From an uncultured Eubacteriales bacterium (GTDB taxonomy: Bacteria; Bacillota; Clostridia; TANB77; CAG-508), in NCBI GenBank assembly GCA_902766085.1, contig CACXCH010000017.1, positions 1-7,319 of the forward strand: a stretch of DNA of 7,319 nt, given 5' to 3'. The position numbers and the translations under genes are program-made. Numbering within the stretch: the first letter of the stretch is position 1; every line of letters begins with the position of its first letter. Below, piece by piece: positions 1-6,000 of this stretch. Below the pieces are notes generated by a model, which worked only from the letters and a program-made list of their open reading frames with translations, did not search any database and was not told the DNA's origin.

Positions 1-705
1 TCTTGGACTTTCTTTTATTGTAACATTTTCAACTTTCCTTGCTAAATATAATTTGCAGTTGTCGGTTGAAACTTTTACTTCAAAGTCAAATTCTTTATTA
101 CTTTCTTTAAAGTTTAAATCAATGGGTTTGACTTTTTTATTATAAATTGCTCCGACTTCATAAGCCATTCCAATTATGCTCAATAGGTCTCCTCTATTAG
201 CTGTTAAGTCAAAATCAATAACACTATCGTCCAATCCCAAATATTTTATAGGATCCTCTCCAATAGGAGCATCTTTAGGCAATTCGCATATTCCGGCAAT
301 GTCTTCTTCTTTTAGAAATTTCTTATCAAGACCAAGCTCTGCAATTGAGCACATCATTCCATTTGATTCCTGGCCTCTAATTACACCTTTTTTTATCTCT
401 CCTCCGGGAAGTATAGCTCCATTTAATGCTACAATAACCTTTAACCCCTCTCTTACATTAGGGGCTCCACAAACAATTTGTAAAACTTCGTTTCCAACAT
501 TTACCTGGCATACGTGCAAATGGTCAGAATCAGGATGTTTTTTGCAATCAACAACTTCCCCAATTACAAGATTAGTTGCATTTATGAATTTTCCAGCAGA
601 GTCATATTCATTTCCCATTTTTGTCATATCATCGGCTAATTTTTTTACATCAATATCATCATCTAAATCAATATAGTCTTTTAGAAAATTTGTACTTAAT
701 AGCAT
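1..705 (-). CDS. pheT: Phenylalanyl-tRNA synthetase beta subunit, N-terminal 235 residues (runs off left edge)
   Basis: This is the beta chain of the alpha2-beta2 enzyme that charges tRNA-Phe in the cytoplasm. The reading frame is open from the ATG to base 1 without a stop, giving 235 of the usual roughly 800 residues. It opens MLLSTNFLKDYIDL, the standard PheT start. Residues about 40-150 form the EMAP-like OB-fold tRNA-binding domain, with KHPDSDHLHVCQV (55-67), QIVCGAPNVREG (76-87) and GAILPGG (96-102). The B1-type motif DFDLTANRGDLLSI follows at 164-177, and residues from about 205 begin the B3/B4 editing-domain region. The start is fixed by AGGAGG six bases upstream. That Shine-Dalgarno overlaps the pheS stop codon and only 10 bases separate the genes, so co-translation with pheS is likely. 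The catalytic-like core and the C-terminal anticodon-binding domain lie outside the window. Identification is secure. Confidence 0.97.
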   Translation of the reverse strand, partial: MLLSTNFLKDYIDLDDDIDVKKLADDMTKMGNEYDSAGKFINATNLVIGEVVDCKKHPDSDHLHVCQVNVGNEVLQIVCGAPNVREGLKVIVALNGAILPGGEIKKGVIRGQESNGMMCSIAELGLDKKFLKEEDIAGICELPKDAPIGEDPIKYLGLDDSVIDFDLTANRGDLLSIIGMAYEVGAIYNKKVKPIDLNFKESNKEFDFEVKVSTDNCKLYLARKVENVTIKESPR

Positions 706-711
706 CTATAT

Positions 712-717
712 CCTCCT
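712..717 (-). promoter_or_regulatory. Ribosome binding site of pheT, overlapping the pheS stop codon
   Basis: A perfect AGGAGG lies six bases before the pheT ATG. The pheS stop TAG (716-718) shares two bases with it, so a ribosome ending pheS uncovers or directly reaches the pheT start. This is a classic arrangement for equal synthesis of two subunits. The coupling itself is inference. Confidence 0.85.
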
Positions 718-1753
718 ATATGTCCCTTCTATCAAATTGTTTTAAAAATCTTATATCATTTTCATATAACAATCTAATATCAGTAATTCCATATTTAAAC
801 ATTGCTAACCTGTCAAGTCCAGTTCCAAATGCAAATCCACTATATTTGTTTGGGTCATATCCATTCATTCTTAATACATTTGGATGAACCATTCCTGCGC
901 CAAGTAGTTCAATCCATCCTGTGTTTTTGCACAAATTGCAACCTTTTCCACCACATTTAAAGCAACTTACATCTACCTCATAAGATGGTTCTGTAAAAGG
1001 AAAGTAACTTGGTCTAAATCTTAATTTTGTATTCTCCCCTAAAATATGTTTCATAAATATTTCAAGGGTTGCTTTTAAATTAGCAAAAGAAATATTTTCA
1101 TCAACAACAAGTGCCTCAACCTGATTAAATTGATGTGAATGTGTTGCGTCATCCTCTCTCCTATATGTTTTACCTGGAACAATTTCTCTGATTGGAGTTT
1201 TGTCCTTATTAGCCATTAGAGTTCTTGCTTGTACAGCTGATGTTTGCGTTCTTAGTAAATATTCAGTTGTTATATAAAAACTATCTTGCATATCTCTAGC
1301 TGGATGTCCTTTAGGTAGATTTAATCTTTCAAAGCAATATTCATCTGTTTCAAGTTCTGGACCTGAAGCAACATCATATCCCATTGAAACAAATAGATCT
1401 TCAATTTCTTCAATTACCCTATTTAATGGATGTTTGCTTCCTCTAATTATTTTTTTAGAAGGCAATGTTACATCAATTTTCTCTGTTTCTAGTTTTTTGT
1501 TTATTTCTTCTTCTTTAAATCTGTTTTCGGCTTCAGTTATTTTTTCTGTAATTTGTGCTTTAGCTAAATTTACAAGAGCCCCAATCTTAGGTCTATCTTC
1601 CTCTGAAAGTGTTCCCATCATTTTTAAAATTGCAGTTAGCTCACCTTTTTTTCCTAGGGCTTTCACTCTAATCTCTTCAATTTCTTGTAAATTCTTAGCA
1701 TTTAGAATTTCATCTAATGTTTTATTTTTAATTTCATTTATACTCTCTTCCAT
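716..1753 (-). CDS. pheS: Phenylalanyl-tRNA synthetase alpha subunit
   Basis: This is the catalytic alpha chain of phenylalanyl-tRNA synthetase: it activates phenylalanine with ATP and transfers it to tRNA-Phe. It has 345 residues, the normal bacterial length. Residues 1-95 are the charged helical N-terminal arm (a coiled coil that contacts tRNA). The class II core follows: motif 1 region GHPARDMQDSFY (149-160), motif 2 TYRREDDATHSHQFNQVEAL (196-215) and motif 3 GFAFGTGLDRLAM (306-318). A four-cysteine knuckle (C264, C267, C272, C275) precedes GWIELLGAGMVHPNV (279-293), as in many PheS proteins, and may bind zinc. The ATG is set by AAAGGAG at 1760-1766, six bases upstream. It lies 51 bases after the secF-like gene, with no terminator or T-box leader between them. 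All class II motifs look intact. Confidence 0.98.
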   Translation of the reverse strand: MEESINEIKNKTLDEILNAKNLQEIEEIRVKALGKKGELTAILKMMGTLSEEDRPKIGALVNLAKAQITEKITEAENRFKEEEINKKLETEKIDVTLPSKKIIRGSKHPLNRVIEEIEDLFVSMGYDVASGPELETDEYCFERLNLPKGHPARDMQDSFYITTEYLLRTQTSAVQARTLMANKDKTPIREIVPGKTYRREDDATHSHQFNQVEALVVDENISFANLKATLEIFMKHILGENTKLRFRPSYFPFTEPSYEVDVSCFKCGGKGCNLCKNTGWIELLGAGMVHPNVLRMNGYDPNKYSGFAFGTGLDRLAMFKYGITDIRLLYENDIRFLKQFDRRDI

Positions 1754-1804
1754 TAAATGCTCCTTTATTTTATGTTTAATAGCAAAATAATATTTTATAA
1801 TGCG

Positions 1805-2431
1805 TTATGCTTTATCATTTAAGCTCTCTGATTTAGCAGTATAAATTAATGTTGTTAAAGCATATAAGCTTAGTGCAATTGGAATTGTTAATTGAGAAAA
1901 TTTTACTCTGCAAATTGCATATAAGCTGTAAAATAACACCTCTACTACAACAATTGATTTAATATAGCCTGCCATTTCTTTTGCCCCTTTAAATCTAATT
2001 GCAAAATAAACCAAAATTAATATTGTAGAAACTCCAACTGGAATAATATATGGCTCAACTATTGTTCTAAATTTTACATTTGCCTCATAATTTATCTGTA
2101 AATCGTCAGTCGTTAAGCTACTAGAATATTTTTCATTAAGTTTTGAGCATAATTCACTTCTTTGTTCTCCTGTAGGATCGTCCTTTACTTTTATTAAAGC
2201 ATTATCATTGAAAAATTCAACATTTTTTACAACATAGTCTTTCTTAAATACCTCTTTTGCTATTGATTTTATGTCATTGATATCAAATGTTGTATTTGAT
2301 AATTGAAATCTAATAGTATATCCTGCTCCATAATTCATATCTGCCCTAATTCCAAATATTCCTGTAATAATAATGTCTGCAACAAAAATTATTAAAAATG
2401 TTATTAAAGCTATCTTTTTTTTCTTATTCAT
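1805..2431 (-). CDS. Divergent, short SecF-like membrane protein
   Basis: This is a SecF-like protein of 208 residues, whereas canonical SecF has about 300. TM1 is about 7-26. It is followed by ADMNYGAGYTIRFQL (30-44), which matches the SecF/SecD signature of the GiDFtGGt type. A small extracytoplasmic domain of the P4 type spans about 45-120. The stretch FRTIVEPYIIPVGVSTIL..YFAIRFKGA (121-150) resembles the SecF entry into TM2. Further helices are about 158-175 and 180-197, after which the protein ends. The signature NDTIV-FDRIRE and the last two helices are missing. Canonical SecF works with SecD to pull proteins across the membrane using proton flow; here the proton-relay segment is absent, so that activity is doubtful. 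Assignment rests on position after the SecD-like gene, topology and the TM1-proximal motif. AAAGGA lies 11 bases before the ATG, a somewhat long spacing. The C terminus appears native rather than frameshifted: 51 bases follow before pheS, with no evident continuation. Confidence 0.78.
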   Translation of the reverse strand: MNKKKKIALITFLIIFVADIIITGIFGIRADMNYGAGYTIRFQLSNTTFDINDIKSIAKEVFKKDYVVKNVEFFNDNALIKVKDDPTGEQRSELCSKLNEKYSSSLTTDDLQINYEANVKFRTIVEPYIIPVGVSTILILVYFAIRFKGAKEMAGYIKSIVVVEVLFYSLYAICRVKFSQLTIPIALSLYALTTLIYTAKSESLNDKA

Positions 2432-2583
2432 TTCTTAATTTATCCTTTCTTGTTTTTAAGGCACATTAGTTAATATTTATAAGTCTTTTTATTATTAAAT
2501 AATCTCTTTTTATGTTTCTTTTTTGTATATATTTATTGATACATACAAATCCCTAGTCCATTTTGTTAATTACTAAATAACAT
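2432..2583 (-). other. Spacer between secD-like and secF-like genes
   Basis: This is about 150 bases of very AT-rich sequence with no credible reading frame: the two ATGs seen meet stops within three codons. secD and secF are usually fused, overlapping or only a few bases apart, so the length is unusual. It contains the weak hairpin at 2522-2549 and the secF ribosome binding site at 2443-2448. TATAAA-like words occur (on the minus strand around 2476-2484), but without a convincing -35 partner, so no promoter is called. Confidence 0.5.
2522..2549 (-). repeat. Imperfect inverted repeat in the secD-secF spacer
   Basis: On the transcribed strand TTTGTATGTA (2549-2540) can pair with TATATACAAA (2531-2522), with one G-U pair and an 8-base loop. 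The stem is almost all A-U and is followed by an A-tract, not a U-tract, so it is not an intrinsic terminator. It could be an mRNA processing or stability element, or chance in AT-rich DNA. Confidence 0.3.
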
Positions 2584-4086
2584 TTAAACTTTATTTTCCT
2601 CATTTATGTTAGATTTTACTAAAAATTTGCTAAGCAATATATTATAAATAAGGCTTATTATTATACCCCAGAATAGTATCATTCCAAAACTATATAAAGA
2701 TATCCATTTTGTCAAACTACTTACTATAGAAATAATTAAAATAGGGATTAATATTAAACTATACTTGCGATAAACATATTTTAACATTTTTGCAATTTCT
2801 TTTTTAGTTAAGTCATCCTTTTTATATATATTTTTTAATAATATATATCCAAAAATATAACTTGTTACGTAGCTTATAAGAATAGCTAAAATTCCTGATG
2901 TTGAAATATAAACATTAGCTAGTCTAATTACTAATAGTAATACTGCTACATAACCAATATTAATTATTGTTTGCATTACTCCTTTAATTCTATATTTTGC
3001 AATCATATAAAGTGCTAGTGCTAAAGCAATCGCAATTTCAATATAAATTATCGCATACATTTCATTTTCATCTGTTTCAGGTGCAATATAAGCATTTTCT
3101 TCAACAGTATATTCTATAGGTAATGGATCATTTTCAATAATTGCACATAAATTTTGAGCACTATAAATTTGTTCATCTGTCATACTTGATTTATAACCAA
3201 TATTTAAAGAAAGAGTTCCATTTTCAACTATCTCAGAAAAGTATGTACTTAAAATTTCAGAATCATCAATTGAGATCTTTACTTTGCTATTACTGCTTGT
3301 ACTTTTACTACTATCAGTTGTATTTTCATTACTTTCAGATGTCTCTTCTGTGTTTTCACTTGTAGAATTATCTGTACTATTTTCTGTTTCATTTGATGTA
3401 TCATTTGTTACCGTATTTTGATATTTTTCAGTAATATTTTTAAACTTATTTGTTCCTTTTACATTAAAATTAACATTTAACACTTCTGTTGTATAATATG
3501 ACGAAGTTTCTTCTGTTAATTTAGCACTTCTTACATCACTATTATCCATTAAAACTTCTTCAGTATCAGCATCTGTAATTTCAAATTTACCAATTTCTGT
3601 TAAGTCAGAAAGTATAATATCTGTTCTATCATCTTCTGGTAAGTCAATTTCAATTTTTCCAGTGTCTTCATTGCAAGAAACAGTAAAATTCTCAACATCA
3701 AGTGTTTTTAGTCTTTTTCTAATTATTTCCGCAGTTTTTAAATAATTACTTTTTGTATCATCTTTTTCATTCTCTGTTTCGGTTTCATTAGCTACAGTAT
3801 TGTTCCCATCATCTACACTATTATTTTGACTATCAGCTGTATTTTCCTCATCACTTGACACAGTATTTTCATCAGTGCTGTTTTCATCAGTTGTAGAATC
3901 AGTTGTTTCAGAAGGACTGATAACAACCCTCCTATATCCCGTCAAATCAGCTCCAAGTATATAGTTTGGTACCCTGTTATCCATAGCATTCTTATTTTTG
4001 TAATAAATTCCTCCAAACGATATTAGAGATACTAAAACAATAAGTAATATAACTAATATTGTATTTAATTTTCTTTGTATTTTCAT
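2584..4086 (-). CDS. Divergent SecD-like membrane protein with acidic Ser/Thr/Asn-rich inserts
   Basis: This is a 500-residue SecD-like protein. TM1 is about 8-28, and LGADLTGYRRVVISP (44-58) corresponds to the SecD LGLDLQGG-R-VL signature. An outer P1-type domain follows, with YLKTAEIIRKRLKTLDVENF (115-134), KFKNITEKY (214-222), KVKISIDDSEILSTYFSEI (268-286) and the typical pre-TM2 stretch AQNLCAIIENDPLPIEYTVE (310-329). The TM domain has five helices at about 344-363, 371-389, 397-418, 442-459 and 463-485. Two acidic low-complexity segments, about 59-112 and 226-267, interrupt the outer domain. The TM4 motif TIGMAVDANV-IFERI is not present: after GILAIL (398-403) hydrophobic residues stand where the proton-relay aspartate should be. 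Canonical SecD assists SecYEG export. Here the fold is recognisable but the proton-coupled function is doubtful. CAGGAAGG lies shortly before the ATG, and the yrzE-like gene ends 23 bases upstream. Confidence 0.82.
   Translation of the reverse strand: MKIQRKLNTILVILLIVLVSLISFGGIYYKNKNAMDNRVPNYILGADLTGYRRVVISPSETTDSTTDENSTDENTVSSDEENTADSQNNSVDDGNNTVANETETENEKDDTKSNYLKTAEIIRKRLKTLDVENFTVSCNEDTGKIEIDLPEDDRTDIILSDLTEIGKFEITDADTEEVLMDNSDVRSAKLTEETSSYYTTEVLNVNFNVKGTNKFKNITEKYQNTVTNDTSNETENSTDNSTSENTEETSESNENTTDSSKSTSSNSKVKISIDDSEILSTYFSEIVENGTLSLNIGYKSSMTDEQIYSAQNLCAIIENDPLPIEYTVEENAYIAPETDENEMYAIIYIEIAIALALALYMIAKYRIKGVMQTIINIGYVAVLLLVIRLANVYISTSGILAILISYVTSYIFGYILLKNIYKKDDLTKKEIAKMLKYVYRKYSLILIPILIISIVSSLTKWISLYSFGMILFWGIIISLIYNILLSKFLVKSNINEENKV
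3286..3411 (-). repeat. Low-complexity acidic Ser/Thr/Asn-rich segment 2 of the SecD-like protein
   Basis: Residues about 226-267 consist almost only of Ser, Thr, Asn, Glu and Asp, with many Asn-Ser/Thr and Ser-Glu words. The segment sits between two recognisable P1-domain stretches, KFKNITEKY and KVKISIDDSEILS, so it looks like an insertion into a loop of the outer domain. It is probably disordered. Confidence 0.7.
3751..3912 (-). repeat. Low-complexity acidic Ser/Thr/Asn-rich segment 1 of the SecD-like protein
   Basis: Residues about 59-112 lie between the TM1-proximal signature and the first P1 stretch (YLKTAEIIRKRL). The composition is nearly restricted to Asp, Glu, Asn, Ser and Thr, with words such as STTDENSTDEN. 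It is predicted by eye to be an extracytoplasmic disordered linker. No homologous domain is recognised. Confidence 0.7.
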
Positions 4087-4109
4087 TTTTTATTCCTTCC
4101 TGCGGTTTA

Positions 4110-4484
4110 TCATTTCTTTTTATGTAAATTAACACCTATTATTCCGCCTATCATTCCCGCAATAATTGATACAATTATCATTACTAATGATTTTAAATTT
4201 AAGTTAAATCCAGATACCATAATACTTGATAATAAATAAAGTGTAACTATATAAATTAAGCCTACAAAAGCACCATTTAACATTCCTTTATTATCAATAT
4301 ATGATGTGCTAATAATACTTCCAACTAGAATACTTATTGCAGAAATTATTATAATAATAACTGGAATAATAGTTTCTGGTATATTTGAAAATGTTAAAAC
4401 TACTGAAGCTATTATAGTTAAAACTATTGCAATAATAATTGAAACTAAACTCCCTTTTAAAATTTTAAAAAAATTATCCTTCAT
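4110..4484 (-). CDS. Small four-helix membrane protein, TIGR04086/YrzE (DUF3792) type
   Basis: This 124-residue integral membrane protein belongs by appearance to the TIGR04086 family (B. subtilis YrzE), whose function is unknown. Four hydrophobic helices are visible at about 10-32, 38-60, 70-91 and 98-119, with short polar turns and a basic HKKK end. KGMLNGAFVGLIY (66-78) and the glycine-rich last helix AGMIGGIIGVN (109-119) fit the family pattern. The opening KILKGSLVS is also typical. In Bacillus and clostridia this gene lies between tgt-yajC and secDF, exactly its relative place here, which strengthens the call. The start ATG follows GAGAGGA by four bases, but that Shine-Dalgarno is buried in the hairpin at 4489-4523. 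The secD-like gene starts 23 bases downstream, so the two are probably cotranscribed. Confidence 0.85.
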   Translation of the reverse strand: MKDNFFKILKGSLVSIIIAIVLTIIASVVLTFSNIPETIIPVIIIIISAISILVGSIISTSYIDNKGMLNGAFVGLIYIVTLYLLSSIMVSGFNLNLKSLVMIIVSIIAGMIGGIIGVNLHKKK

Positions 4485-4488
4485 ACTA

Positions 4489-4523
4489 TCCTCTCTTTCA
4501 CTTTAAATTTATGAAAGAGAGGA
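4489..4523 (-). promoter_or_regulatory. Perfect 12-bp hairpin occluding the ribosome binding site of the YrzE-like gene
   Basis: On the mRNA strand TCCTCTCTTTCA (4523-4512) is the exact reverse complement of TGAAAGAGAGGA (4500-4489), with an 11-base AU-rich loop. The 3' arm contains the GAGAGGA Shine-Dalgarno, four bases from the ATG at 4484. No U-tract follows on either strand, so an intrinsic terminator is unlikely. The structure would hide the ribosome binding site. It could lower or condition translation of the YrzE-like gene, or act as a processing site separating tgt-WG mRNA from the Sec-like genes. The pairing is seen directly; the role is inference. Confidence 0.7.
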
Positions 4524-4542
4524 AAAATTATTACTTTATTTT

Positions 4543-5997
4543 TTAATCAATTTGTGTATTTTGTTCAGACGTTGTATTTGTACTTTGTGTATTTTCCCCA
4601 GAGGTTGTGTTTGTACTATTTTGGTTTTCTTTTTGTTCATACCAAAAGCTTACAATATCAATTTCCTGATTTTGTACACTTATATAATAAGTAGTCTTCC
4701 CTTCTAGTGTAGTAGAATATATCGCATCAGCTACATAGTTTACCATTTTGTCCCCAGTTGAGCTAACAATTCCATATTTTTTCACTTTTGTGTTATTATC
4801 AGTTACATCTTTTTCAACAACAATTCCATTTAGATCTGGTATTAATGCAATTCCTGTTGAATTATTGATTTTATTTTGCAATTGACATCCTATACCATCA
4901 TATTCTAATGGTAAAATTGTGTTTCCATTAATATCTATTAGTCCCCACTTTGAGTCTCTCATTACTGGGATACAATTTCCATATAGCAAGTATTTATTGG
5001 TTATATTAGGATAATCATTATTTGTTAAACCTATAGAATCATAATCTTGGTATACAATGAATTTTCCATTTTGATTGATTACTCCCTGCTTTCCATTACT
5101 TGTTACAAGGTATAATCCTTCATCTTTATCAATTTCAGAAATTTGATTATAATCAGGTTTTACCTTTGTAATGCCATTGTTTCCTATAATTCCATATTTA
5201 TTGTCAGATGTTTGGACAATGAAATCATTTATTCCCTCAATAAACTCTATGCTCTTATATCTTGGAGTTATTGTTTCTGTTAGGTTTCCATTTTCATATA
5301 TACTCATTCCAAAAAGACTATTATCCATATCTTCAATGATTACATATCCATATAATAAAGCTTTTTGATCATTAAATAAAATTGCATTATCAGTGATATT
5401 TGCTAAACCACAATTAGAAAAATTTTTTTCATAGATATTTGTTAGATATTCTAGAGTATAAATGTTGATTGTATTTGTTTTTTTATCATAGCTAAGCTGA
5501 ATATTAAAGGCTCTCTCCAGTCCATCCTCACAAATATATAGTTTATTCCCTCTCATCGTTACAGCTTCTGATATTTCAAAGTTTTGCGATTCTGTGTTAT
5601 CAAGTTGCGGATATTTTCTAATAGAATTATGTCCTGACGCAAATGTAACAAGCTCCTTTGAATTTGTTACATAACATTGTGTTGTATCTTCTGAGTATTG
5701 GTTATATTCTCCATTATAATATGAATATCCCAAAACTGAACAAATATCTCTAATTGATGTATATATTTTTCCATTTTCTATTATGAATTCGTTGTTACTA
5801 TTTGATGATAAAGTAGAACTAGATGTTCCATCTACAATAACTTTAAACAGATTTGCTTGAACATTTTTCATATAGAAAACTAATACTATAGCAACAATTA
5901 TTAAAGCTACAATTAATACAGAAATAACAATCAAGTTGTTTTTCATTTTTTTGCTTTTATTTTCTTGCTTGCTTATATCGTCTTGCAATAAATCCAT
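4543..5997 (-). CDS. Membrane-anchored protein with copper-amine-oxidase-N-like domain and WG repeats
   Basis: No named gene is recognised. The 484-residue protein has a short charged cytoplasmic start, one hydrophobic helix at about 22-43 (signal anchor, C-terminus outside), and a region at about 50-182 resembling the copper amine oxidase N-terminal-like fold (PF07833 type): ENGKIYTSIRDICSVLGYSY (74-93) and RGNKLYICEDGLERAFNI (149-166) followed by KKTNTINIYTLE. Four or five WG beta-repeats follow: about 227-262 (weak), KYGIIGNNG (267-275), KQGVINQNGK (303-312), KWGLIDINGN (350-359) and KYGIVSSTGD (407-416), each followed by a Y-D-I-like strand. The end is a Ser/Thr/Asn/Gln-rich tail with an 11-residue tandem repeat. 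It starts three bases after the tgt stop, where yajC usually lies. WG repeats are generally taken as binding or scaffold modules, so a surface role is likely; the partner is unknown. ATG choice is set by AGGAGG inside the tgt end. Confidence 0.85.
   Translation of the reverse strand: MDLLQDDISKQENKSKKMKNNLIVISVLIVALIIVAIVLVFYMKNVQANLFKVIVDGTSSSTLSSNSNNEFIIENGKIYTSIRDICSVLGYSYYNGEYNQYSEDTTQCYVTNSKELVTFASGHNSIRKYPQLDNTESQNFEISEAVTMRGNKLYICEDGLERAFNIQLSYDKKTNTINIYTLEYLTNIYEKNFSNCGLANITDNAILFNDQKALLYGYVIIEDMDNSLFGMSIYENGNLTETITPRYKSIEFIEGINDFIVQTSDNKYGIIGNNGITKVKPDYNQISEIDKDEGLYLVTSNGKQGVINQNGKFIVYQDYDSIGLTNNDYPNITNKYLLYGNCIPVMRDSKWGLIDINGNTILPLEYDGIGCQLQNKINNSTGIALIPDLNGIVVEKDVTDNNTKVKKYGIVSSTGDKMVNYVADAIYSTTLEGKTTYYISVQNQEIDIVSFWYEQKENQNSTNTTSGENTQSTNTTSEQNTQID
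4552..4617 (-). repeat. Two tandem 33-bp units encoding the C-terminal tail of the WG protein
   Basis: Units 4585-4617 and 4552-4584 match at 28 of 33 bases and encode STNTTSGENTQ (461-471) and STNTTSEQNTQ (472-482). Only two residues follow before the stop. The repeat keeps the frame, so copy number could change by slippage or recombination without breaking the protein. Confidence 0.85.
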
Positions 5998-6000
5998 AAA

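Noticed and set aside
264..280. Cysteine knuckle in PheS as an unusual insertion (residue positions 264-280, bases about 914-964)
   Set aside because: A C-x2-C-GG-x-GC-x2-C-GW segment is common in bacterial PheS proteins, so it is not novel.
176..676. Plus-strand open frame of 166 codons
   Set aside because: It lies entirely antisense to pheT, whose frame has unmistakable family motifs. Its own translation is low-complexity and resembles no family.
1434..1790. Plus-strand open frame of 118 codons rich in Phe, Ser and Ile
   Set aside because: It is a shadow of the Lys/Glu-rich PheS N-terminal coiled coil; reverse reading of such codons gives hydrophobic residues. No ribosome binding site or family resemblance.
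4489..4542. Intrinsic terminator after the WG gene
   Set aside because: The 12-bp stem is real, but no U-tract follows on either strand and the 3' arm carries the next gene's Shine-Dalgarno. It is better read as a translational or processing element.
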